Assembly (NCBI GenBank): GCA_027576995.1
Contig: JANBQC010000388.1
Location: 1-26,969, forward strand
From: Dimargaris cristalligena
Lineage: Eukaryota > Kickxellomycota > Dimargaritomycetes > Dimargaritales > Dimargaritaceae
Direction: 5' to 3'
DNA length: 26,969 bases
Under the pieces are notes generated by a model, which searched no databases, was not told where the DNA came from, and was given only the letters and a program-made list of their open reading frames with translations. A program made the position numbers and the translations under genes. Below, one piece after another: positions 9,256 to 19,400 of this stretch (position 1 is the first letter of the stretch; the number at the start of each line of letters is the position of its first letter).

Positions 9256-9981
9256 GGTCGCTGAAGTACAATAAATCGCGATAAATAGTAAGGTTAATGG
9301 GGCGAATTTCCAAAGTAAGTGGGTAGGATGGGGGCGGTAGTTCATTGGGCGAAGGAAAGGTCTGAAACGAAAAGTAGCGGAAGGCATGGAGGCCCTGGAC
9401 CAAGTAGTACTGGGCAAGGGTGTTTGTATGTGGGTGAACGGTTGGGTGTGCTAGTGAGGTCAATACAGAGAGAACGGTTTAAACCGTATCCGAGCAACTT
9501 TGGGGTAAAGGAGGAGAAAATGGTGAGTCATATGGCGGGTAGACGGACAGTGACTATGCTTATTTGATATTCCGGTATTATATGGTATCTGTGAGTCAGG
9601 TTAAGTTAAAGACACGCCTAAAAGAATTCACCCCGTTGCCTGGCCGTGAATATAGGGGGCCACATATACTTAATGATGTCACCAAACCACATTGGTTTAG
9701 ACTGGTAAATGCCCCACCAACGCCACTATTTTTGCGACTTGAGGGCAATTTAGCTGCTCCCCTTCCTTTTAGCCAAATTGGATATCACGAAGAATCAACT
9801 AAGAACAAGTAGAATATAGCTACTATTTTTAATTGGGTTATGGTAGACCCCATAATCTAAGAGTCGGTCGTCTGTCTGATAATTCCAGCAGCTAGAACTA
9901 AGAGAGTATAGAAGAGAATGGTAGGCAGCATTGGCTAAATCTTGGTAGTAAGTCTTTTCGCTTGCAGTTCGAGCATATATA

Positions 9982-10119
9982 TGGGTGAAATTCAGCCCAG
10001 CTATATAAGGGTTTACATTATATGTGTATGGGAGAATATATGGGAAATTTATTTTTAACTAGTAATATTGGCCGAATCTAATGGATTTTTCGTTATACAG
10101 CTTGGATGAACTTCTCCCA
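9982..10119 (+). mobile_element. MITE copy 2 (138 bp)
   Basis: The left end TGGGTGAAATTCA and right end TGAACTTCTCCCA form imperfect terminal inverted repeats that extend inward to about 27 bases (22 of 27 positions pair by my comparison). TA flanks both sides (9980-9981 and 10120-10121). Length equals the other three copies exactly. It is in the same orientation as copy 3, only 98 bases away. Confidence 0.88.
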
Positions 10120-10217
10120 TATGGTGGTGGTGGTATAGCCCTGCTGCATGGGAGGAAGTGTACGGTATGGGAAATATTCTACCAATCACACAAATTTCCC
10201 GGATTTTTTTTTCCGTC

Positions 10218-10355
10218 TGGGTGAAATTCAAGTCAGCTGTATACCATTTTACATGATTTGTGTATGGGAGAGTATGTAGGAGTAACCATTTTAACCAGTA
10301 ATGTTGGCCCCATCTAATGGATTTTTCGTTATACAGCTTGGATGAACTTCTCCCA
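10218..10355 (+). mobile_element. MITE copy 3 (138 bp)
   Basis: Same ends and length as copy 2, and an identical right-hand run from CTAATGGATTTTTCG to the end. Here the flanking dinucleotide is TC on both sides (10216-10217 and 10356-10357), not TA. The matching flank still supports a 2-bp target duplication. Confidence 0.88.
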
Positions 10356-11077
10356 TCTGCATCACCATCAGTGTAATTGGCAGTTGGGTACTAATTTAAC
10401 TGCCCGATTTCTATTTCATTTTTTTCCGGTATTGTTTCCCACAACCTCTACCAAGGACTCCTTTGTCCCCACCCTCCCCCATAAAAAGAGGGAGTCCCGC
10501 CACCTCCATGAATAGCATCGACTGTACTTTACAGGATCATGTTAATAGTTTCTACAACTAAGCTGCTCCATTATTAATTTACAGCCGTTGACTAAAGTTG
10601 GTTGAGGAATGACAACCTGCCGTTCGTAAAGGGAGGTTTGTGGGTTTCGGTTTCACGACCGGGGCTCATTCGATGATCTTACCGGCCTTGATTCGCTGCT
10701 CCTTTGAAGAAGCAATTGATATTGGGGTTCGGTGAGGACGGCTAGGTATTCTGACAACTTTAGCCACATCCCCCTCTCTATTTTTAACAAAACAACACAA
10801 ACATTACTTTCATATTATTAACTAGTAAATTCAACTAGTGTTTTTCTTTACTACTGGTTTGGTCGGCTACGATTGAACCCCTCGCTCCCTGCAGCTCTAA
10901 TTCCAGGCTTGTTGTCTACGCCAACTATTACTAGATTGTGTTTATTCTTAGCTGTCGTCTACGCTCTCGCTGTACCACAGTTCCCTCCTAAACGCAACCA
11001 GAATCACTCTCGATTCTCTCGACCTTCTAATGACACTCCTTGCGCCCATTTAATTTATTATTGGGTTTTTATTATCC

Positions 11078-11106
11078 TATTATTATTATTATTATTATTA
11101 TTATTT
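11078..11106 (+). repeat. ATT trinucleotide microsatellite
   Basis: About 29 bases of uninterrupted TAT/ATT repeat end 11 bases before the PSF1 start codon, in its leader or core promoter. If translated from an upstream non-ATG codon it would encode polyisoleucine, which is not expected in Psf1. Confidence 0.9.
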
Positions 11107-11117
11107 TACGTTCTGAC

Positions 11118-11705
11118 ATGCTAGGAGATTCTGCTTACAAGCTGGCCCTGGAGACCAAGCGCACCCAGACCCATTTGCCGTCCTACAATGAAGCCCTTGT
11201 TCACCATCTCTGTCGTGAAGCGCGCCATGCCCTAAACCGCATCGAAGAAAGCCTGGTGGCCTTGGAAACCCTGCCCCTGTCCGGACAGCAGGACACCCGT
11301 GCACTGGCCGCCCAGCTCGCCGTTCTGCATGCCTCGGTCAAGCGTACCAAACGGTCCTTACTAGCTTACCATGTCCAGCGCCTGCGATTCCTCAAGGAGA
11401 TCTTCTGGACCGTGGGTACCATTCCCGAGGAGATTAAGCCCCGCCTATCGCCCGCGGAACTTGACTTCTTTAGCCACTACGCCATTGCCATCAACCGCTA
11501 CCGGGCCCCGTTTATCGATGTGGACCTGACGGCGTTGGAGGTACCGCCCAAGGATCTGTACATTGAGATACGCGTACTACAGGATTGCGGCGAAATTCAG
11601 CTGGAGAACGGCTCCCTGTTGCTGTCCAAGAACAGCCAGCACCATGTTAAACGCTCCGACGTGGAACACCTGATTGCTCAGGGTTTACTCCAACACCTTG
11701 CGTAG
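11118..11705 (+). CDS. PSF1: GINS complex subunit Psf1, 195 aa
   Basis: Psf1 is one of four subunits of GINS, which binds Cdc45 and the Mcm2-7 ring to form the replicative helicase in the nucleus. The N-terminus MLGDSAYKLALETKR fits the family's start, with its Gly-Asp near the first residue and basic ETKR. LPSYNEALV (20-28) is the conserved loop before the helical A domain. The helical part runs to about residue 130, with the basic stretch VKRTKRSLLAYHVQRLR (74-90). The short C-terminal B domain starts at PPKDLYIEIRVLQDCG (143-158), then has LLSKNSQHHVKRSDVEHLIAQG (168-189) and ends QHLA. Full length, single exon, close to the approximately 196 residues usual for animals. The ATG at 11118 is the only start giving the normal N-terminus; upstream lies an ATT microsatellite. 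Confidence 0.95.
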   Translation: MLGDSAYKLALETKRTQTHLPSYNEALVHHLCREARHALNRIEESLVALETLPLSGQQDTRALAAQLAVLHASVKRTKRSLLAYHVQRLRFLKEIFWTVGTIPEEIKPRLSPAELDFFSHYAIAINRYRAPFIDVDLTALEVPPKDLYIEIRVLQDCGEIQLENGSLLLSKNSQHHVKRSDVEHLIAQGLLQHLA

Positions 11706-13415
11706 TTGGAGCAAGAGAAAAAATATCACCACCTCCCCTCCCATCAGTCCAATGTGCACCCCTTGGCTATTTAGTTATTTAGTGGCGGTGGACACTGATC
11801 ATCCCCTGTACTTTTGTTTATAATTCATCTGATCAATGGAGTAATATTAAATATACGGTGTGTCTTTGCTATGAACCTAGTTGGCCGTCGGTCTAATGTC
11901 ATTTCCAAGTGTTTGACGAGATTCTCTCTTTTATTGATTTTAATGAGTGGGTGGGGGGGGGATAAATCAATGACCAGCCAAACCTATTGGGGCGAGGTGG
12001 TTTTAAATTCCAGCCTTTAGGCCTCAATCCGGAAACTTCTTTATTAAGCGAGATTATATTTTTTTGACGTGGACTATAGTTCGCCGAAAACGGCTATTGG
12101 ATAATCTTCTTTCCAGGGAATCTAGGTGCACCATTCCTTTTATATCACCCAACCCCGACGCACCGGTCATGGAATTTAGGCATGTTGAATGATGCAGGGT
12201 AAAATTGGCGCAAGACTTCGCTAATTCCCCAATAATTGTGCACTATATATTTATTTTGTGGGCGGATATTCCCAAATATGTTGGGAAAATTTGAAAATGG
12301 CTGCTTCATGCTGGTAATTTGGTTGTTCAAGTGGGCGGCGCGACACGTGAGGAGGTATTGGTGGGAATTAGATTCACATAGCTATGGGTGGGATGGAATG
12401 CCCCCCTCTTCAGTGTAAGTCTGTGGAGAAGGGTTCGCTTTAGCCGAACAATGGGGCAATGAGGGTGTCAAGTCAGAAGATGATGATGATTCAGACAGGG
12501 GTTACGGACTGAGAGGTATCTAGACGGTCGGTCGATTAGGGGTGCCATGCCACTAAAAGGAAGAGCCTGGTTTGCCCAATGAAATTATCCTATATTTAAA
12601 TCATGTCAACCCAGATATGATTATTATTATTAATTAACAGCGGCCTGCGTAGCCACTGCAGGATGAGGGGGGTTAAGGAAATGGTATGTTGTTCTCTTTC
12701 TAATATTGCTGTGGGGGTCTGTCTTGGTGCTATTGGTACAGGCCAATGTTTGTAGCAGGGCTGTTCAATGGGATATAGGATCGCCTCAGGCCCCATGGCA
12801 ATTGGGGTTAATTATAATAAGGTAGATGACATCTGGACATATTGGCGAGCCGACCTATGGGCAAAGATGTTCGACACCCATGGGGAACCAACCACTGTCA
12901 AGGGTGAAAAGGGGGGACCTCAACTGCAGAGTGAATGGTGTATATCCGCCAGCTAATCCATTGTTGCGCGCGATTGCTTGCTATTGGTGCGTGGATGACT
13001 AGGCCCGACGCGCCTGGAAACCCTGCCAACTCCGCACTATTCTCAACCGACGCACCCCAAGCCGTTCTGGGTTTCTCCCTCTTCTTTCTCTCCCTTGGCC
13101 GTTCGTTTGTTAGTTCGCCCCTTTGCCGACATTCCGTTTCTTCTTTCCAGCCGCGTTCTTTAGCCCTCTTATCAACCTCACCACACGGGCTTGGGTTACA
13201 CACCTGCACTTTCCTCTCGTTAAACCATATCGTTCTACTGTTATTTAGCCGCGTGTACCACTTGACCACCGATACCTTTTTTATATTCGTGAACTCTGCC
13301 GCGTACGCCAGTCACCTGGCAGTCCATACCCGCCCACCTCTTCTTCGGTACCCCGCCTATTACCGATACGACAGCCCCCAATACTCCGATCCCCCCTTGT
13401 TTGCCCAGCTCCACC
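11706..13415. other. Intergenic region and leader of the 2609-aa gene
   Basis: No gene is recognised between 11706 and about 12930. The final 400 bases are strongly pyrimidine-rich with many CTTC and CCTC runs, as is common upstream of fungal start codons. An open frame at 12935-13444 overlaps the next gene's start in another frame and looks like a by-product of this composition. Small GAT (about 12480) and ATT (about 12620) runs occur. Confidence 0.5.
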
Positions 13416-16400
13416 ATGGAGGACTCCCAGCAGCAAGCCGCTAACAAATCAATATTTACTGTCTTGACTTTTCTAGGCAAGGCTCGTCGACGGGAGCGAC
13501 TCCGCAGGGAGAATAGTTTCCCCAAGGCCCCCAAGTTTGATATTTTTGCCCCATTACCCCCCGAAGCCTACCGTCCTCCGCCCACACAGCCGCTGACCCC
13601 GACGGTCACGGTAACACCGGCGCAAGCGCCGACACCAACTGCTAGCCCAGATCGGTATCTGGGCCGCGCCACCTCCGAAGCTGGCCCGTCCTCCCAACCC
13701 GCGCGTCCCTCTTTCGCCACCCGCCGGACTCTGCAGCCGTCGGCCAGCGCCCGGTCCCATGTGCCTAACCCCGTCGACACCCGCTACATACCGCGTCCCC
13801 AATCGACTATCACTGCTGAATATGTCGGCCCTTTCCATCCAGCAGCCCCCCGCCCCCCGCCGGCGGCGGTGGCTGCCTCCTCCATGGAACCCGATCGGCG
13901 GTCCGTGTCGTCGGCGTCCACCTGGGATTCCCAAACCAGTGCGGTAAGCCACTTCGGGTCCCGGCGGCCGCGGTTGTTCGGCAAGCCCCTCTTCCCCATG
14001 CTGCGGAAACGATCCAAGCACTGGCGACCCACCCGGACCACCGCCATCCAGACCCACTCCCGGTCCACCCTATTCTCCCAGCCCCACAATTCCAGTCGGT
14101 CCCGCGTCCCGCGAACCCCGCGGAACGGGTCGCGAACCCAGTTTTCCCCCCGGACTTCCCGGAAAAAGCGGCACGGTGGGGGGGTCACTTCAACGGGAGT
14201 GGGAACCACCACCGAGATGGGTACGGATCCATTAGACGTCGATGACCACCCCGTGCCCCCCTATCATCCCCAGTCTACGCCCGGTCCTTCGGCTCCGGCC
14301 CGACGAATCACCGTCGCCGAGGGCGTGAATCAGCGGGGTTCGGGAAAAGAAGCAGCGGAACGGCTGCGCGCTGCTTTGCGACCCTCCCATACCGTGCCCC
14401 AGCATAATCCCCAAATGTACCCCCATCCACCGGGCTATGATGTCCCCGGTGAACCCACTCAGCACGACGAATGGGTGGATACGGGTCCCTCGCACGATCC
14501 CGCGACGGCTTGGCGTATGCGACGCCGTAAAAAGGAGCGTGCGCGGCTCAATGTGAAAACCTCTCCGCGGGCCCGCTCTCCCTTGGCCGAGCAACTGGGG
14601 CCATCCGAACTCGAGCCGGTGCCGGAACTCGAACCTGACCCCGAGCTCGAACCAGAGATGGAGGTGGACCCGTCATCGGTCAACCCCAAAGACTTACCGC
14701 GACGCACTTCATCCATGGCTCTGCATGCCCAGTTCCAGGAAAAACCCCATACAGTGGTTCGGACGGTTAAACGTACCCAGACCCGAACCTCTATTCGGCC
14801 TCAGCCCTCCCACCACTCGGGGGTCTCCTCCGCCCACCCCCATAGCGGCGGTCCACTCTCCGAGGAAACGGATTACGGTAAACCCATTCGGTCAACCACC
14901 ATCACCCGAACTACCGCCCGGCTATCTCCCCCTGGTCGCGCCCAAACCATGTATGTCCCAGCCGGCCAGCCCCACCCCAATATTGACGAGGATCCCGAAC
15001 CGATGAGCTACCCCGCCGGTAGTCTAGGCCGCAAGTCGTCCCTACAGGAACGGACTCGGGGTCGGGATAGTGCCTATGGCGACCTAACAACCGCCACCCA
15101 CGTTATGAAAGCCTACCAGCCCTCTTCGGCCTTTACCCCCTACCATTCGCAAGTCCCCACGCGGCCGGCCCCGTCCCAGGCCTCCGCCTCCCAATCGGCC
15201 AATATCTATGCCCCTGTCTTGACGTCCCGCCCCCAGGAGTGGTTCCCAATGAGCAGTGCTGGCGCCCCGCAATACCCCACGACTATCATGATGCCTCCCT
15301 TGGCCAACCTGGTCCTGCCGGCCCCGATTTCCCTCTCCTCTCCCCCCGAGCGGGAGGCACCGTTACACCACAAAGGTAGCGATAACTCGCCTCGGGTCCG
15401 GAGCGGCAAACCCCCTCCCCCATCAGCTGGGGGCCATTCGAGCGACTCGGAACATTCTCCCTCGTCCGAGCGGACAGTTGAGGCTATTCATCGCCAAACC
15501 TCCCGCCTCCAAGTGATTGGTGGCGGCCCCTTTTCCGCCCTGCCACCTCTGGGCACCTTGCCCTCTCTACCCTCCACCGTTCATTTGCAGCAGGCCCTAA
15601 ACCTTGAGCCATTAACTTTGGATGTGAATCCGTCAACCACCCAAGTTATACCCAGTGCAGCGACAGTAGCCGTGGGCCGAGCTCCCGAGCCCGAGTCTAA
15701 ACTTGAACCGATGGCTGATTCCGATCGCGAGTCCCCCAAAGTATCGGACGATCCCCCGTATCTTTCCCTGCGATTCCTGAAAAGTAATACCCCCGAGGCC
15801 TATCGACTGGCGCCTTCCCTGTTCGACCAGCCCTTTGAAGAGTTCCTGACGAAGCAGGAGCGTAAACTCAATCGGCAGGTGTCCACCGCTTCGTATCACG
15901 CGGCCCAGGGTCCCATCACCACGACTATAAAACCCCAATTTGCCGCCACTTCGCCCCGGGGCCGGCCCCCGAGTTACACCCCACGGGCGACTACTGCCGC
16001 TATTTTACCGGACTTGAACATGTTTTCCCGGGCCGAAATCAACCAGGCTAGCGACGGCGAGACCAATTTAGTGCAATTGGCCGAAGATTGTATGACCGGG
16101 CCGGAACTAACCGAAGAACAGCAGGCTTTAGCTAATGCCTTATTCCCTGACGTCATTCCCGACGGCTGTATCCGGGACCTCCTGGACATGCCGGACTCGA
16201 CGGGCCTGGCATCACCCTTTGAAATCGCCGCGGACCTGGATTCTGCCTTCGAAGACCACGACTACCACCAAGATCAAGATCAAGCCCACGGCCATGATCG
16301 AGACCCCCGCTCGTATCGCACTCACGAGCATGATCGTAATTATGCGACTGAGGAATTACAGTACCGCCAGGCCCAAACCCAGGCCTGGGCCAATTCCATC

Positions 16401-19400
16401 CCTTCCACCAGCCCGCATATCGACCCCTTATCCGAAGACCAAAGCGACCTGTCGCAACTCTTACGGCGGGCGGCCCCCGAGTTTCCATCCCCGCGCTCTT
16501 ACCACCCGGCCTACCCCGAATCCTCCATGGAAGCCGCGGTCGATGACGAAGTCATGTCCATGCCCGACGAAGGGAACGAATTTAATACCGACAGTCTGGT
16601 CGAATCGCGGCCGACCGCCTTGTTTCTCCAATCCACCGGGCCATTATTGGGGGGCGGCGCCGGTGGTGGTGGTGATCATACCTCCACGTCGACGACGTCC
16701 TTCCCCCCGCGGCAGCAGCCCACTTCGACGACATACCCCACGGAAACGAGCCCACCCGACCGAAGAAAAGCACGGGCCGCCGCACGGATGTCGGTTACGC
16801 AGTCCCCACCAACTCGTTCTACGGGTTCAGGAGAGGCCCGTTCACTGGCTCTTAGTTTGTCCCCTCGCACCCTACCCACCACCGGACCATCCGATAAGCT
16901 TCGCCACCGCGGGTCAATTTTCGACGGGGTGGCGGACCGACCCGGTACCGAACGTACCATTAGTCGGAAAGTTTATCACGATGGGCCGTACCAAGTTGTG
17001 GAGGAAATCGAGGAAGTCGTGGAGATTGTCACGGACACGGAGGAGGCGCGGGATAAGCACCCCGCATTAGACACTGCCGAGGGGAGGGACCAATACACCC
17101 AGCCCTATGAATCTGAAACCGGCGCGGTTCCATCGGAATCAGAGCTAGAGTCGGAGCCAGCCACGGAATCCCACCGTGCCATGAAATCCCATCATTCGGA
17201 TCCTCTAACCCCGTCCGCGTTTCACGATCTATCTCTGGCCACGGACGAGAGTTTGCCACCGTTGACCTCGGAATTACCCTCTCTACCGTCTTCCTTTGAC
17301 AATGCCTTGGGTGGTGGGTCCGGTAGTACGGGGTTACCATCCGACCAGGCTTTCCCTACCGCTCGTGGAGGAGCCCCGTATTCCCAACCCGAGCCTCGCC
17401 TCCTGTCACCGCCGCTTGCACCCCGGTCCGAAAAAGCCCGGGGTAAACAACCGGCGGCTGGTAGTCAAAGTGGCTCCTATCATCTGCCGCTCTCTTTCAC
17501 GCCTCCGTCATCGTCCTTACCGTTACCCGCTCCACCGGTTGCCCGACCGCAGTCTCCGCCCCGCCCTAAATTGTGGGAACAATACGCCCGGACTATTCAT
17601 GGCGGAGGTCACACCCCGAGATCTGTCTCGGACGTCTCCGATCCTCTAACCCATCCTGGTGCCGGTGCCGGTCCTGGATACCCCCAGACCTACTCCCCCC
17701 CGCAACTCCATCAGCGAACGGCCCTACCAGACTTCACCCCCGCCACTGACGCTGCCACCAATTCGTCCACCGAATACAATATCGCCACCCCCATCCGAGT
17801 ACCCTACCTCGACGGACAATCCGTGTCCCTAAGCGCCGAATTCAAACGCGGTCTCCTCCAGGATTTATCGGGTACCCAGCCGAATGTTCCAACCCGGTAC
17901 TATCGCTATGATCCCTCGGCCAATACTAAAGTTGAACCGTCCCCCCCGGCGGTCCCGGCCACGGATATGGCTACAACGGCCCCGGAATCTGATTCGTCCC
18001 ATTTGGTGTCGACTATGGACCATGTCAAGTTCAGGTTGTCCATGTTGGAAAATCAGCTACAGGGTAAACAATCCATGAAAAGTTTCTATGAAGCTCGGCC
18101 TCCTACCGGACCGCAGCCCGCTGTTCCAACGACCGGGTATACCCGCTCTGCTGCTCCGAAGTCTGATGGACGTAACCTTGGATCCAAGTCTACTACTAAG
18201 ATGGTTAATCAGGGAAGTCGACCGAAATCAGTGGGTGCTTCTGCAGGCGGAGGAGGAGGAGGTGGTGGACCAGGTGTTACTTGGAACCCTACCAATAATC
18301 TCAGTCCTCCTCAACCAGGTCTTTTGAAGCCATCCGTATCTACTTTGGGAGGGGGCCAAGAGGAACTATATAGTCGCCGGGAATTCGATCCTTCTTCGGT
18401 TGGCGCCGATGGTCACTCAACGTCGTTGCCGCCCTTATCCGAATATCCACCCCCACCCCTACTTCCACTCCCGCCCCCACCCGTTAAGCAGCCGCAAGCC
18501 ACCGGCCCTTCGCCGAAAATTGCCCTACCACCACGGAGGAGACCATCCCAGTCTACGGCAGCGAACCATGCTAATCCTATTGCTGCTAAATACCAGTCGC
18601 CCATTCATTTGCCCGTGCCACAAATTGATACTACGGCTCCCACTCCCCCCGAAAGTCAAAAAGAGTTGGCGGCCGTCTCGGTGCATGTCTATTCACGCCC
18701 ACCATCCCATCCGGTCAACAGAGCAATCGCCAGTAGCCCACGTACCTCGGAAGATTGGGGTAGTCCGGGTCGTTCGAACACCACCACCACCAATAGTACC
18801 CTATCTACCGGCAATGCCACAGCCGGGTCGGCGGGGGTGGCCGTTCAGCGCCGGGTCAGCTGGCTCCCGAGCCACCGGCCCACATCACCCATTCCCGTGT
18901 CGGAACACTTGCCCCGTACCCCTATATCACCGACCCGTCCGAACGCCATGTTCCTAGACTCCCCTCCCTCGGCGAGCGTGCGCACCAAGAGTCCCCTTAA
19001 TGTGAAGTTCTGGTATCATTTGGACGATCCCGGTCATCCGCTGAGTACGGATGCACGTCGGGAGGCCCGGCGACTCAGTCAGGGATTGGGGGTCAATGTA
19101 GACCTCCAGAACGACCCGACAGCGGCGGCGGATACCCAGGCGGGAATGCAACGGCGGCGGAGTTCACAGTCGGCTCGATTTAAGCCCCCACCCTCGCCCT
19201 CTCCACCACCGGCGGGGGAGGATGTCTCCGAAGAACTGTCCGCCCGTAGCTCCTCATCTCTGCAAAATGAATCCGGGGTACTATACCCCCACCCCAAGTC
19301 CCCCCGTCCCCACCTCCCCCCTTCGACTAAACCGCGTTCCGCGGATGACGAGGGCCAACTGACGGACCTCGAAACTCACGTCAAAATTGCCCTCTTGGAA

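Larger units (their letters stand above)
9256..11117. other. Intergenic region between divergent PHA2 and PSF1
   Basis: This contains the 5' regions of both genes and two MITE copies (9982-10119 and 10218-10355). A 77-codon frame from an ATG at 9582 to 9812 has no signal peptide or recognisable motif and is not annotated as a gene. The last part, from about 10770, is T-rich and ends in an ATT microsatellite next to the PSF1 start codon. No RNA gene was recognised. Confidence 0.5.

Noticed and set aside
9564..9812. 82-codon frame between PHA2 and PSF1.
   Set aside because: No recognisable domain, signal or splice partner; its first codon is TTG and the first ATG at 9582 has no supporting context.
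12935..13444. 169-codon frame upstream of and overlapping the giant gene's start.
   Set aside because: It lies in a pyrimidine-rich leader, shows no motif, and overlaps a start with perfect Kozak context in another phase.
16135..17070. 311-codon open frame inside the giant gene in another phase, plus several long minus-strand frames there.
   Set aside because: GC-rich codon bias in the real frame suppresses stops in other phases; these frames are highly biased in composition and lack start context.
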